Origin: Paraburkholderia translucens
GTDB lineage: Bacteria > Pseudomonadota > Gammaproteobacteria > Burkholderiales > Burkholderiaceae
DNA length: 64,000 bases
Direction: 5' to 3'
Assembly: GCF_020881035.1 (NCBI RefSeq)
Contig: NZ_JAJITC010000013.1
Span: 62,001-126,000 of the forward strand
Below the pieces are notes generated by a model that saw nothing but the letters and a program-made list of their open reading frames with translations, ran no database searches and was not told the DNA's origin. The translations under genes were made by a program, and so were the position numbers. Numbering within the stretch: the stretch's first letter is position 1; the number at the start of each line of letters is the position of its first letter. Below, piece by piece: positions 30,641-39,626 of this stretch.

Positions 30641-31939
30641 TTATCCCGCAGTCTGGTTCCGCGCGCTCACGTCTGTCCCGGCGGTCTGCGCGTCGGTACC
30701 GCTGAGGTCCATCCTCGTATTGATGAACCATGCGGACACCGAAGCCAGCAAAAAGCAGCCGACGAAGAGGTGGAACACGACATTGAAGTCGTTATTCGTC
30801 ATGGTCAGGATGTAACCGACGATCAGCGGAGAAAGAAATCCCGCCAGTTGACCCGCTGCATTGACAAAGCCGATTGCCGACCCGACAACCTTGTTTGGCA
30901 GCGCGACGTTCGGAATGGTGTACAGGGAACAACCAGCCATGGTCGAGAAGAAATAACCGATCGTCTGATAGAACACTGCCGTTTCCGCGGTCTCGGCATG
31001 AGCCGTCAGATAGGCAAAAATGGCGGCCACGATGCAGCCGAGCACGACAAGCAATTCGCGACGATTGCGAAAGAACCTATCGGAAAGAAAGCCGGTGATG
31101 CAATAGGCGATCGTGCCGACGAGAAACGGCACCGATGCCATAATGCCCATTCTCGCCGTCGAAAGGCCGCGTGCCTTCAGCAGATACGTCGGGAACCAGC
31201 TCATGATTCCCCACGACGCGATGCTGAAAACGAACAAGGTAACAAAGCACCACCAGACCAGCGGTGTTTTCATCAATCCAGCAAAATCCGCTTTGCTCGC
31301 GGATTCAGACACTTTCTTTTCGCTGTTGCCGATTTCCTCTAATTCGATTTCCGAAACGTGCTTGCTGTCCTTCGGGCTGTTTCTGATATAGATCCAGCCG
31401 AATACGGCCATCGCGATGCCGGGTATGAAAAGACTCGTGAAAATCGCGCGCCAACCCCACGCGGCCATGACGGCCGCCACGAACAGCGGCGCCAGCGCGG
31501 GTCCGAGCGCATTGGTGGTCATCATGAGCCCGGTCGCCCGTCCCACTTCGCGTTTGGGGAACCATGCCGACAGCGCCTTGAACGCGGCGGGGGGAAAGAG
31601 CGCCTCGCCGATGCCGAACGCAACCCGCACGACCACCATCAAGCCGAGCGAATTGCATAGTCCGGTTAGCGCGGTGAAGATCGTCCACCAGGTGATGCCT
31701 ATTGTGGTCATCAGCCGCGGGCCGAACCTGTCTGCGAGCAGGCCAGCCGGAATCTGACATAGCGCGTAGCTGAAGAAGAACGCACTGAGGATCCCTCCCA
31801 TTTCCATCGCCGACAGATGAAACTCGGCCGCAATAAATGGAATAGCCGCTGCCATGATCATTCTGTCCATGTAACAGAGCAGATAGATTGCAAACAGGAT
31901 CAGCAGCACGAGATAGCGATGTCTCCAACGAAAGCGCAT
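30641..31939 (-). CDS. MFS transporter, ACS (anion:cation symporter) type
   Basis: A 432-residue major facilitator with twelve predicted helices and a central cytoplasmic loop (about 195-225). The signature DRMIMAAAIPFI, LADRFGPRLMTTIG and GIGEALFPPAAFKALSAWFPKREVGRA segments place it with ACS-type carriers of sugar acids and related organic anions. AAGGAGGG stands before the ATG. The gene starts 48 bases after the GH43 stop on the same strand, so the two form an operon. It probably takes up the oligosaccharide or sugar acid that the hydrolase degrades. Confidence 0.88.
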   Translation of the reverse strand: MRFRWRHRYLVLLILFAIYLLCYMDRMIMAAAIPFIAAEFHLSAMEMGGILSAFFFSYALCQIPAGLLADRFGPRLMTTIGITWWTIFTALTGLCNSLGLMVVVRVAFGIGEALFPPAAFKALSAWFPKREVGRATGLMMTTNALGPALAPLFVAAVMAAWGWRAIFTSLFIPGIAMAVFGWIYIRNSPKDSKHVSEIELEEIGNSEKKVSESASKADFAGLMKTPLVWWCFVTLFVFSIASWGIMSWFPTYLLKARGLSTARMGIMASVPFLVGTIAYCITGFLSDRFFRNRRELLVVLGCIVAAIFAYLTAHAETAETAVFYQTIGYFFSTMAGCSLYTIPNVALPNKVVGSAIGFVNAAGQLAGFLSPLIVGYILTMTNNDFNVVFHLFVGCFLLASVSAWFINTRMDLSGTDAQTAGTDVSARNQTAG

Positions 31940-31987
31940 GAGGCCCTCCTTATTATCAAACTACAGCGACGACACGAGATCCCGGTT

Positions 31988-33607
31988 CTAGCCGGTCAGT
32001 TGACGGTAGGAGAATGACTTGAAATCGGCAGGTTCGCGAAAGCCAAGCATGTCGTTGACGGTGATACCGGCGAAAGCCCCTGTGAAGCCGATCGGGGTTG
32101 CATATTCATCGCTCAGTTTCGTGAAGTCCTTTTCCAGTCCGAGATCGTTCCAGTCACCGTCCGTCGAGCGATGGAAAAAGCGCAGCTTCGCGTCCACGAC
32201 GCGAACCCGCAGACCGATCCGGGAGTCCTCGGGCAACGTCGCGAGTCGATTGCTGTAGGCGAAGCTGCCGGCATCCATCTCCATGTAGGACAGTATTTTT
32301 GTGCCGTCATCGTCGCGGGTGACGAACAGATAGTAGAAGGTGTTCTCGTCGTAACGCGCCATGAGCCCAGCCATGTGCAGATACGACCGAGGCGAAAATT
32401 CAAGCTCCGTCTCGACTTCGAATTGCCAGTCGCGAATGCGACAGGCCAGCAGGCTTTGGTGGAACCGCGAAGTCGGCGACTCCTGGCCCCGGATGCGCAA
32501 ATAGCCCGGACGTTCGTGAAGATTGCACCAGTCGTCGCTGATGGGAATGCGCAGACTCTGCAGTTCCAGGGGTAATTCGGCACGTTGCCCGAAATCTATC
32601 GCCCAACTGCTGTCGAGCCTTTGCTCGATGTTCGAGTCGATCGTGAAAGATTCTGCGGGAACCACTCCGCCGCTGGCCAGACGGGGCCAGTCGGCATGCC
32701 ATTCGATCGGTGCGACGCAGGTCTCGCGACCTAGCGGCGAGCGCTTCGTGCGAGCATCGATTGGCCGCGATCCGAGGTAGGTCATGTACCACTGCCCGTG
32801 CGGACCCTCCACCAGATTGCCGTGACCGGTCCGCTGAATTCGCCCATTCACGTCGCGCGATGTGAGCATCGGCGTGTCGGGATGAAGCTCGTACGGACCG
32901 AAAAGATCGCGAGATCTGGATACACACGTCGCATGCGTATAGCCCGTGCCCCCTTCCGCCGTGATCAGGTAGTACCAGTCTCCCTTCTTCAGCAAATGCG
33001 GCGCTTCGTAGATCTGGCACTTCATGAAGTAATCGGTCTTCAGATTGGCGCCTTCATAAATGACGCGCTCTTCGCCGACCAGCTTTCTTTCCTGCACCGA
33101 GTATTCGCGCAGAATGATCCCGGCGAACAGGTCCTCGTGGATACCCCTGAAATCGCGCCGGATATAAGCCAGCCACTTTTTTCCGGATTCGTCGTGGAAC
33201 AGGGATGGATCGTATCCGCCGGACACGAGATGCACGGGCTCCGACCAAGGTCCGGTGATGTCCGGGGCGGTCACGAGATAGTTATGCATGTCACGCAGCG
33301 GGGAGATCTTCTGCTCGCCTTTCCATGCCTTGGTGTCCGTATAGACGAGCCAATAAAGTCCGTCGTGATAGGACAGCGCGGGCGCCCATATGCCCCCGGA
33401 AGGCTGCTCCCCGATGAGGTTCAGTTGCGATAGCCTGTCCAGAGGCGCGGCCTTGAGTTCCCAGTTGACGAAGTCTTCCGATTCGTAAATGAGAACACCG
33501 GGATACCACTCGAATGTTGACACCGCGATGTACCACGCATTCTTGCCACGGCATACACAAGGATCGGGGTTGAAGCCGCGCAGAACTGGATTTTGAATAG
33601 TGCTCAT
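31988..33607 (-). CDS. Glycoside hydrolase family 43 (beta-xylosidase type)
   Basis: A 539-residue cytoplasmic enzyme (no signal peptide) of the GH43 five-bladed propeller fold with a C-terminal beta-sandwich. The three catalytic positions are visible: Asp in NPVLRGFNPDPCV near residue 14, Asp in GYDPSLFHD near 132, and Glu in QIYEAPHLLKKGDWYYL near 200. The length and the terminal sandwich match XynB-type beta-xylosidases, so short xylo- or arabino-oligosaccharides are the likely substrates. No good ribosome site is seen before the ATG. It is first in an operon with the MFS transporter; no regulator is adjacent. Confidence 0.9.
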   Translation of the reverse strand: MSTIQNPVLRGFNPDPCVCRGKNAWYIAVSTFEWYPGVLIYESEDFVNWELKAAPLDRLSQLNLIGEQPSGGIWAPALSYHDGLYWLVYTDTKAWKGEQKISPLRDMHNYLVTAPDITGPWSEPVHLVSGGYDPSLFHDESGKKWLAYIRRDFRGIHEDLFAGIILREYSVQERKLVGEERVIYEGANLKTDYFMKCQIYEAPHLLKKGDWYYLITAEGGTGYTHATCVSRSRDLFGPYELHPDTPMLTSRDVNGRIQRTGHGNLVEGPHGQWYMTYLGSRPIDARTKRSPLGRETCVAPIEWHADWPRLASGGVVPAESFTIDSNIEQRLDSSWAIDFGQRAELPLELQSLRIPISDDWCNLHERPGYLRIRGQESPTSRFHQSLLACRIRDWQFEVETELEFSPRSYLHMAGLMARYDENTFYYLFVTRDDDGTKILSYMEMDAGSFAYSNRLATLPEDSRIGLRVRVVDAKLRFFHRSTDGDWNDLGLEKDFTKLSDEYATPIGFTGAFAGITVNDMLGFREPADFKSFSYRQLTG

Positions 33608-33760
33608 GGGGAGGGATCTTTTCTGAGGTGCGGATGTTACCGCTAACAGTGCAATCTAGCATGCGACCTGCACGCTGTTCAAGTGCAACGATGGGGGGTA
33701 TTCGCCCGGGTATATCGATTGCTCGTACTGCTCATCCTCGATGACCGGAGGGAAAGAATC

Positions 33761-33964
33761 ATGACCAGACTACTCCTGGCAATAGTCCTTGCGATTGGCC
33801 TGGCGGGCTGCGTCGTCGCTCCGCCGCCGAGCTATGGCTACGGTTACGAGCCAGCGCCTGTCTATGGCTATGGTCCCGGGTATTACGTCGCCCCCTCCGT
33901 CAGTCTGGGTATCGGCGTTGGCGGCTACTGGGGTGGCCACGGCGGCGGTTGGCATGGCCGATAG
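33761..33964 (+). CDS. Small Gly/Tyr-rich lipoprotein
   Basis: A 67-residue exported lipoprotein: MTRLLLAIVLAIGLAGCVVA has a signal peptide with lipobox LAGC, and the mature part is Pro, Tyr and Gly rich with repeated YGYG and a WGGHGGGWHG end. GGAGG lies before the ATG. Such YXWGXW-like small lipoproteins are common in this bacterial group; their role is unknown. It stands alone. Confidence 0.75.
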   Translation: MTRLLLAIVLAIGLAGCVVAPPPSYGYGYEPAPVYGYGPGYYVAPSVSLGIGVGGYWGGHGGGWHGR

Positions 33965-34171
33965 ATTGGAGCGTCGCGAAGCTAACGACATATGCGATGG
34001 CGAAGCACCACAGCCCGACGTTCGCTCGCGCATGACAAGGGATTGATTCGTCTGCAGTACACCCGTCATCGCGGCGCTTCCGCATGCCGTGCGTCGATGC
34101 ATTGACCGGCCTCCCCGAAAATCCAGATCGCACCCCCCGCCAGGGTAAACATCTATCCTCGCAGGAAGCAC

Positions 34172-34200
34172 TTCAAAATGGTTGGTGTACGGAGTATATT
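34172..34200 (+). promoter_or_regulatory. Predicted sigma70 promoter of mobA
   Basis: TTCAAA (34172-34177) as the -35 box and TATATT (34195-34200) as the -10 box are separated by 17 bases. The transcription start would lie inside the palindrome that follows immediately, an arrangement suited to repression. Confidence 0.5.
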
Positions 34201-34228
34201 TCCGTTCAGTAGATATCTACAGAACGGA
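34201..34228. promoter_or_regulatory. 28-base palindromic operator overlapping the mobA leader
   Basis: A near-perfect inverted repeat: outer arms TCCGTTC and GAACGGA, one mismatched pair, and a perfect inner GTAGATATCTAC. It begins at the base after the predicted -10 box and its right arm runs into the GGAGGAGG ribosome site of mobA. The MarR protein encoded just downstream is the natural ligand-responsive binder. In RNA the same arms could hide the ribosome site. Confidence 0.6.
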
Positions 34229-34238
34229 GGAGGATGTC

Positions 34239-36134
34239 ATGCAGTTTCATCTCAACGGTTTTCGCGTCGGCGATCCCACGATCGAGCCCGCCATCGGCAA
34301 CGGCCATGCGGCGCAGATCCCCGGGACGGTCGACGTGCTCATCGTCGGAAGCGGCCCTGCCGGACTCGTGCTGGCGGCGCAATTGGCGCAATTCCCGTCG
34401 ATCAGCACGCGCATCGTCGAGCGCCGCGAAGGCCCCCTGAAGATGGGCCAGGCAGATGGCGTAGCGTGCCGGACCGTCGAGATGTTCAATGCATTCGGCC
34501 TCAGTGATCGCCTTCTGCAGGAAGCCTATTGGGTCAACGAAACGGTATTCTGGCGCCCCGATGCAAACGACCGCGGCGTGATCAGCCGTACCGGTCGCGT
34601 TCAGGATACCGAAACAGGTCTTTCGGAGTTTCCGCACGTCATCGTCAATCAGGCACGCATCCAGGAATATCTGCTCGATGTGATGCGCCGCTCCGCGCGA
34701 CGGATCGAACCGGATTACGGTCTCGAAGTCGTCGACGTTCAGCGCGACGATACGCATGAATATCCGGTGCTTGTCACGTTGCGCCATACCGATCCGGCGC
34801 GACTCGACGAAACCATGACCGTGCGCGCGCGCTATGTCGTCGGTTGTGACGGCGCGCGCAGCCGGGTACGCGGCGCCATCGGACAAACGCTGCGGGGTGA
34901 CGCGGCCAACCACGCGTGGGGCGTGATGGACGCGCTGGCCGTCAGCGACTTTCCGGACATCCGGCTCAAAGCGGCGATTCAATCCGCGAGCAAGGGCAAC
35001 CTGCTCATCATCCCGCGCGAAGGCGGCTATCTTGTCCGCTTCTACGTCGACCTCGGCGATGTCACCCCGGAGAACCGGGACAGCATCAAACAGATCACGG
35101 TGGATCGCATCATCGAGACGGCGCAGCGCATTCTCCATCCCTATACGCTCGACGTGAAAGAGGTGGCGTGGTTCTCGGTCTATGAGGTCGGGCAGCGCCT
35201 CACCGACCGCTTCGACGACGCCATTGCCGCCGACGGCACCTGCCGCGAACCGCGCGTGTTCATCGCGGGCGATGCGTGCCATACGCATAGCGCAAAAGCG
35301 GGCCAAGGCATGAACGTGTCGATGCAGGACGGCTTCAACCTCGGCTGGAAGCTCGGCGCGGTGCTGGAGGGGCGTAGCGGCGCCGATCTGCTGCACACGT
35401 ATTCGGACGAGCGCCAACCGGTTGCGCAGGAGCTGATCGATTTCGACAAGGAATGGTCGGCGATGATGGCCGCTCCGCCGAAAGACCCCAGCCAGCCCGA
35501 AGCAGGCGGCGTCGATCCCGCCGAGCTTCAGGCATACTTCGTTCGCGCTGGCCGTTACACGGCTGGCGTCGCCACGCGTTACCGGCCAGGCACGCTCACC
35601 GGCGAAGCGACACATCAGGCGCTCGCCAAAGGCTTTACGATCGGCACGCGCTTTCACTCGTCGCCGGTCGTTCGCCTCGCGGATGCCAAGCCGTTCCATT
35701 TGGGGCACGCCGGCCGCGCGGATGGCCGCTGGCGCCTGTATGCTTTCGCGGACGCGTCCGGCCGTGCGCTCAATGCGCTGTGCGAGCATCTCGACACGTC
35801 GCCCGATTCGGTTTTGCGGCGCGTCACGCCGAAGGACGCCGACGTCGACAGCGTCCTCGATCTGCGCGCGGTTCTGCAGCAGCCGCATCGCGAAGTCCGT
35901 CTCGACGCTTTGCCTGCGCTTCTGCTGCCGCGCAAGGGGCGCCACGGCCTCATCGACTATGAAAAGGCATTTACGAGCGACGCGACGACTGATATCTTCG
36001 ACGAGCGCGGCATCGATCGCGAACGAGGCGCGCTGGTTCTCGTCCGTCCCGATCAATACGTGGCCCATGTTCTTCCATTGAATGCGTACGCGGAACTGAA
36101 CGCCTTCTTCCGGCCCATCTTTCGCGCGCGTTAA
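34239..36134 (+). CDS. mobA: 3-hydroxybenzoate 4-monooxygenase
   Basis: A 631-residue FAD-dependent aromatic hydroxylase that converts 3-hydroxybenzoate to protocatechuate using NADPH and oxygen. Order of features: MQFHLNGFRVGDP start as in Comamonas MobA, VDVLIVGSGPAGLVLAAQLA (FAD GxGxxG, about 30-50), GCDGARSRVR (DG motif), RVFIAGDACHTHSAKAGQGMN (GD motif binding the flavin ribityl), and a C-terminal thioredoxin-like domain of the phenol hydroxylase class. The start at 34239 has GGAGGAGG upstream. It is followed 26 bases later by a MarR regulator. No protocatechuate ring-cleavage genes are in the window, so the product must be used by genes elsewhere. Confidence 0.9.
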   Translation: MQFHLNGFRVGDPTIEPAIGNGHAAQIPGTVDVLIVGSGPAGLVLAAQLAQFPSISTRIVERREGPLKMGQADGVACRTVEMFNAFGLSDRLLQEAYWVNETVFWRPDANDRGVISRTGRVQDTETGLSEFPHVIVNQARIQEYLLDVMRRSARRIEPDYGLEVVDVQRDDTHEYPVLVTLRHTDPARLDETMTVRARYVVGCDGARSRVRGAIGQTLRGDAANHAWGVMDALAVSDFPDIRLKAAIQSASKGNLLIIPREGGYLVRFYVDLGDVTPENRDSIKQITVDRIIETAQRILHPYTLDVKEVAWFSVYEVGQRLTDRFDDAIAADGTCREPRVFIAGDACHTHSAKAGQGMNVSMQDGFNLGWKLGAVLEGRSGADLLHTYSDERQPVAQELIDFDKEWSAMMAAPPKDPSQPEAGGVDPAELQAYFVRAGRYTAGVATRYRPGTLTGEATHQALAKGFTIGTRFHSSPVVRLADAKPFHLGHAGRADGRWRLYAFADASGRALNALCEHLDTSPDSVLRRVTPKDADVDSVLDLRAVLQQPHREVRLDALPALLLPRKGRHGLIDYEKAFTSDATTDIFDERGIDRERGALVLVRPDQYVAHVLPLNAYAELNAFFRPIFRAR

Positions 36135-36160
36135 ACCACTCGAATCCCGAAACTCCGAAA

Positions 36161-36601
36161 TTGCCGATCAAATCTGAAGACGCCGGCGCGCTCCCCAAAT
36201 TCACCGGCAGCCTGGTGCGCCGTGCCCAACAGCGCCATGCAGCAGTCTGGCTAAGCGAGGTTTCCACGGAGATCACGAGCGTGCAGTACGCGGCGCTCGA
36301 GGTCTTGCACGACACTCCCGGCGTCAGTCAGCGGCAACTCGGAGACAAACTCGATGTGGATCGTTCGACGATCGCCGATCTCGTTGCACGTATGGTGCGC
36401 AATGGCCTGATCGAGCGCGCCGACGATCCTGTGGACAAACGCAGTTACGTTCTGTTTCTCACCACCGCCGGTAAGAAGAAGCTGGCGGCCTTGCGTCCGC
36501 GAGTCGAACAGGTCGAGCGCATTCTCACTGCAAGGCTGACACCGGCGGAACTGGCGCAGTTGCGCCGCCTGCTTTCGGCACTTTTGCCGCCGCAGGCTTA
36601 A
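36161..36601 (+). CDS. MarR-family transcriptional regulator
   Basis: A 146-residue winged-helix regulator. The HTH is VSQRQLGDKLDVDRSTIADLVARM followed by the wing DPVDKRSYVLFLTTAGKK, the typical MarR D..D.R....LT..G pattern. The best start in frame is a TTG at 36161 with a weak ribosome site, suggesting low expression. It is in one operon with mobA and probably represses that operon through the palindrome at 34201-34228, released by 3-hydroxybenzoate or a related aromatic acid (inference). Confidence 0.85.
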   Translation: MPIKSEDAGALPKFTGSLVRRAQQRHAAVWLSEVSTEITSVQYAALEVLHDTPGVSQRQLGDKLDVDRSTIADLVARMVRNGLIERADDPVDKRSYVLFLTTAGKKKLAALRPRVEQVERILTARLTPAELAQLRRLLSALLPPQA

Positions 36602-36946
36602 GGCGCTCGTGCGCTTCTGTTCAATCACGATATCGATAGCGCTCGAAATTATTTGTGCGCTAAAGGGTGCCTCTCTACGATCTGGTGACCGCCACTTCGA
36701 AACAGGTTCCCGAAACATGACTACAACAACTTCATCGCGGTCAACGCGAAAGACGCGGAACGCACCGTGCGTGAAGACCATCGTCGACGGCTGCCAGCAG
36801 GCCAACGACGCTTCCGCGATCCTGACGGTTTATCACGGCGCCACGTTGCCGGCATGGGCTCGCGCGCCCCAGCACTGACGCGGCGCGACGCAACCGGCGG
36901 CGCTTGGGCCGCCGCAACACCTGCCCTCTTCATCGTATTGCCCGTC
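36602..36946. other. Intergenic region, no supported gene
   Basis: About 345 bases between the MarR gene and the solute-binding protein gene. Two overlapping frames at 36718-36878 read like pieces of protein (HDYNNFIAVNAKDAERTV; IVDGCQQANDASAILTVYHG) but in different phases, so this may be a short broken gene. I cannot name it. Confidence 0.3.
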
Positions 36947-37912
36947 ATGCCCACTACCAGAACGCACCACGACCGCCGCACCTTCCTGAAACTTTCGCTT
37001 GGCGCCGCAGCGGCTGCCGCGGCACCGCTTTCGTTCGCGCAAGGCAACGCGCGCACGCTGCGCATCGGCAACCAGAAGGGTTATCTGAATCTGCTCAAGG
37101 GGCGCGGCACGCTCGAAAAACGGCTCGCGCCGCTGAACGTATCGGTGACGTGGACCGAGTTCGCGGCGGGCCCCGTGCAACTGGAAGCGCTGAACGTCGG
37201 TTCGATCGATTTCGGCGACGTCGGCGAGGCGCCGCCGATCTTTGCGCAAGCCGCCGGCGCGCCTTTGACCTATGTGGCGGCGACCGTCAAGCGGCCGCAG
37301 TCGGAAGCCGTGCTCGTACCGCCGCAATCCACGATCCGCTCGGTCGCGGACCTGAAGGGCAAAAGGATCGCGCTCAACAAAGGCAGCAACGTCCACTACT
37401 TTCTCGTCAAGCTGCTGCGTCAGCACGGCCTGCAATACGGCGACGTGAAGCTCGTTTTCCTCGCGCCCGCCGATGCGCGCGCGGCGTTCGAGCGGGCGTC
37501 GATCGACGCGTGGGTCATCTGGGATCCGTTCTTCGCCGCGGCGGAGCAATCGCTCGGCGCGCGCGTGATCGCCGATGCAAGCGGCGTGGTCGGCAACCGC
37601 GCGTTCTACTTTTCGTCGCAAAGTTATGCGGCGAACAATCCCGACGTGATCCGCATCGTGATCGAAGAACTCGACAAGGTCGATGTGTGGGGTCAGCAGA
37701 ACAAGGATCAGCTCGCGAGCGAACTCGCGCAACTATGGGGTCTGCCGAAAGCGGTCGTGGACGTGGCGGTACAACGCCAGCAGTTCGGCACGCAGCCGAT
37801 TACCCGCGCGATTCTCGGCGAGCAGCAACAGATTGCCGATACGTTCCTCGATCTCGGCCTGATTCCCAAGCCCGTCGACGTGCTGAAGGCGGCGCCTACG
37901 AACCTCGCCTAG
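36947..37912 (+). CDS. Sulfonate/nitrate-type ABC solute-binding protein (orphan)
   Basis: A 321-residue periplasmic binding protein of the SsuA/TauA/NrtA type. The N-terminus DRRTFLKLSLGAAAAAAA is a twin-arginine signal followed by an Ala-X-Ala site. The mature part begins LRIGNQKGYLNLLKGRG and includes GSIDFGDVGEAPPIFAQAAG and DAWVIWDPFFAAAE, all typical of aliphatic-sulfonate binders. There is no clear ribosome site. The matching permease and ATPase are not nearby, so it must share a transporter encoded elsewhere. Confidence 0.85.
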   Translation: MPTTRTHHDRRTFLKLSLGAAAAAAAPLSFAQGNARTLRIGNQKGYLNLLKGRGTLEKRLAPLNVSVTWTEFAAGPVQLEALNVGSIDFGDVGEAPPIFAQAAGAPLTYVAATVKRPQSEAVLVPPQSTIRSVADLKGKRIALNKGSNVHYFLVKLLRQHGLQYGDVKLVFLAPADARAAFERASIDAWVIWDPFFAAAEQSLGARVIADASGVVGNRAFYFSSQSYAANNPDVIRIVIEELDKVDVWGQQNKDQLASELAQLWGLPKAVVDVAVQRQQFGTQPITRAILGEQQQIADTFLDLGLIPKPVDVLKAAPTNLA

Positions 37913-38053
37913 GCGGGCGGCTCGCGCAGGCCTGATCGCCAGTTGATACGCGCTGACGACCCAGATGGCGGTCGCGATGAGAGTTGACGTTCCTGCATCC
38001 CACGTTGTAAACCTGTAGCGATCGCCGCCGCTATCGTCGCCGGCGGCGCATGC

Positions 38054-38596
38054 ATGAAAACGAAACGCCCCTTTTTCACGATCGGCCATTCGACGCACCC
38101 GTTGCAGGAATTCGTCGCTCTGCTGAAAGGCGAGCGGATCGCTTTGCTGGTCGACGTGCGCAGCATCCCGCGCTCGCGGACCAACCCGCAGTTCAATCGC
38201 GACACGCTGCCCGACGCGCTCGCACCGGAACAGATCGGCTACGTGCATCTCGCGGCACTGGGCGGGCGCCGCGGCAAGCGCAAGGACGACGCGCCATCGC
38301 CGAATACGTACTGGACGCATCCGGCCTTTCGCAACTACGCGGACTATGCAATGAGCGACGCGTTCCGCGAAGGACTCGCGCAACTTCTGAGGCTCGGGCA
38401 CCAGCAGCGCTGCGCAATCATGTGCTCGGAAGCGGTCTGGTGGCGTTGCCACCGGCGTATCATCACGGACTATCTCCTGATGCACGACGAGACCGTGCTG
38501 CACATCATGGACGCGCATCACACGAACGCTGCCACGATGACGCCGGGCGCCGCGCCCCAGCCCGACGGCACGTTGATCTATCCGGCTCGGGCATAG
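38054..38596 (+). CDS. DUF488 family protein
   Basis: A 180-residue protein of the DUF488 family: TIGHSTHPLQEFVALLK, VDVRSIPRSRTNPQFN, and CSEAVWWRCHRRIITDYLL, which contains the conserved C.E....CHR. motif. These small cytoplasmic proteins have no established reaction. It sits 52 bases before a uracil-DNA-glycosylase-family gene on the same strand. Confidence 0.85.
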   Translation: MKTKRPFFTIGHSTHPLQEFVALLKGERIALLVDVRSIPRSRTNPQFNRDTLPDALAPEQIGYVHLAALGGRRGKRKDDAPSPNTYWTHPAFRNYADYAMSDAFREGLAQLLRLGHQQRCAIMCSEAVWWRCHRRIITDYLLMHDETVLHIMDAHHTNAATMTPGAAPQPDGTLIYPARA

Positions 38597-38647
38597 AACC
38601 AGGCCGCTCCGCGACACGATTGCCCGCCAGGCGACTTGCACCGTTTT

Positions 38648-39274
38648 ATGGCTGTCACCACCAAACGCATGGCGAAAAACAGCGTGTCGCTCGACGCGCT
38701 GCTTCGCGACATCCGCTCCTGCACGCTGTGCGCGGCGAACCTGCCGCACGCGCCCCGCCCCGTGCTCGCGGCGTCGGCCCGGGCGCGCATCCTGATCGTC
38801 GGACAGGCGCCGGGCGCGCGCGTGCATGCGTCCGGGGTGCCGTGGAGTGACGCGAGCGGCGCGCGTCTGCGCACCTGGCTCGGCGTCGACGATACGACCT
38901 TTTACGACGATTCGAAATTTGCCATCGTGCCGGTGGCCTTCTGTTATCCGGGTCGCGGCGCGAGCGGCGATCTGCCGCCTCGGCCGGAGTGCGCAAGCCG
39001 CTGGCACCGCGAATTGCTCGCGCATATGCCTTCGGTGGAATTGACGCTGCTGATCGGACAGTACGCACAGCGCTTTGGCCTCGGCGACGCCTTTGGCCCC
39101 ACCTCGACCGATACGCTCGTCAGATGGGCCGAGTTTGGAGCGCATGTGATGCCGCTACCGCATCCGTCGCCGCGCAATATCGCGTGGTTCAAGCGCAATG
39201 CGTGGTTCGAAGACGCGGTGTTGCCGACATTGCGCGAGCGTGTAGTGGCGGTGTTGGCGGGTCGGGCGCTTTGA
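38648..39274 (+). CDS. Uracil-DNA glycosylase family protein
   Basis: A 208-residue protein of the UDG superfamily. Motif 1 is VGQAPGARVHASGVPWSDASG, and motif 2 is MPLPHPSPRN near the C-terminus. An N-terminal C..C pair (SCTLCAANLPH) and a CYPGRGASGDLPPRPEC stretch resemble the iron-sulfur-type members, though the full four-cysteine set is not sure. Its probable role is uracil removal or a related base-excision task. A TTG at 38636 is an alternative start, and no strong ribosome site is visible for either. Confidence 0.8.
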   Translation: MAVTTKRMAKNSVSLDALLRDIRSCTLCAANLPHAPRPVLAASARARILIVGQAPGARVHASGVPWSDASGARLRTWLGVDDTTFYDDSKFAIVPVAFCYPGRGASGDLPPRPECASRWHRELLAHMPSVELTLLIGQYAQRFGLGDAFGPTSTDTLVRWAEFGAHVMPLPHPSPRNIAWFKRNAWFEDAVLPTLRERVVAVLAGRAL

Positions 39275-39626
39275 GCGCCGCGCGCCGATCCGCGCGACCG
39301 ATCGTTCGTGGTAAACACGCATCGCGATCAGCGCCCCGCTCTACGCATCCTGTCTGCTGCAGCGGGCCGCGGCACAACGCCCCTAACCGAGCGTCCCAAT
39401 TATCGGACTAGTTAGGGGTATACATGGATTAGGCGGTGCAACCGCACTGCACTAACATTTTTGCGGTACCGCACGGCGCGTATCGAGCGCTTCCGAATTG
39501 GGGGTTGCACATCGCCGCGCCAGAGTCCCGCGCCGCCCAGCGCATTCCCGGTGCCGTCCAGCATCTGCACGCAATCGACTCAATGTCGACCACATCGACC
39601 CACGAAGAGAAGAACCGGAGGAAAAG
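39275..39626. other. Upstream region of the first sugar ABC operon
   Basis: About 350 bases without a convincing gene. It carries a nested inverted repeat at 39380-39418, listed separately, and ends in the CGGAGG ribosome site of the binding-protein gene. Confidence 0.45.
39380..39418. promoter_or_regulatory. Nested inverted repeat, candidate operator
   Basis: Perfect 8-base outer arms CCCCTAAC (39380-39387) and GTTAGGGG (39411-39418) enclose a second pair, GTCC and GGAC. The site is about 210 bases before the first gene of the ABC operon and 105 after the glycosylase stop. It may bind the regulator of the operon, or end transcription from the left. Confidence 0.4.
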
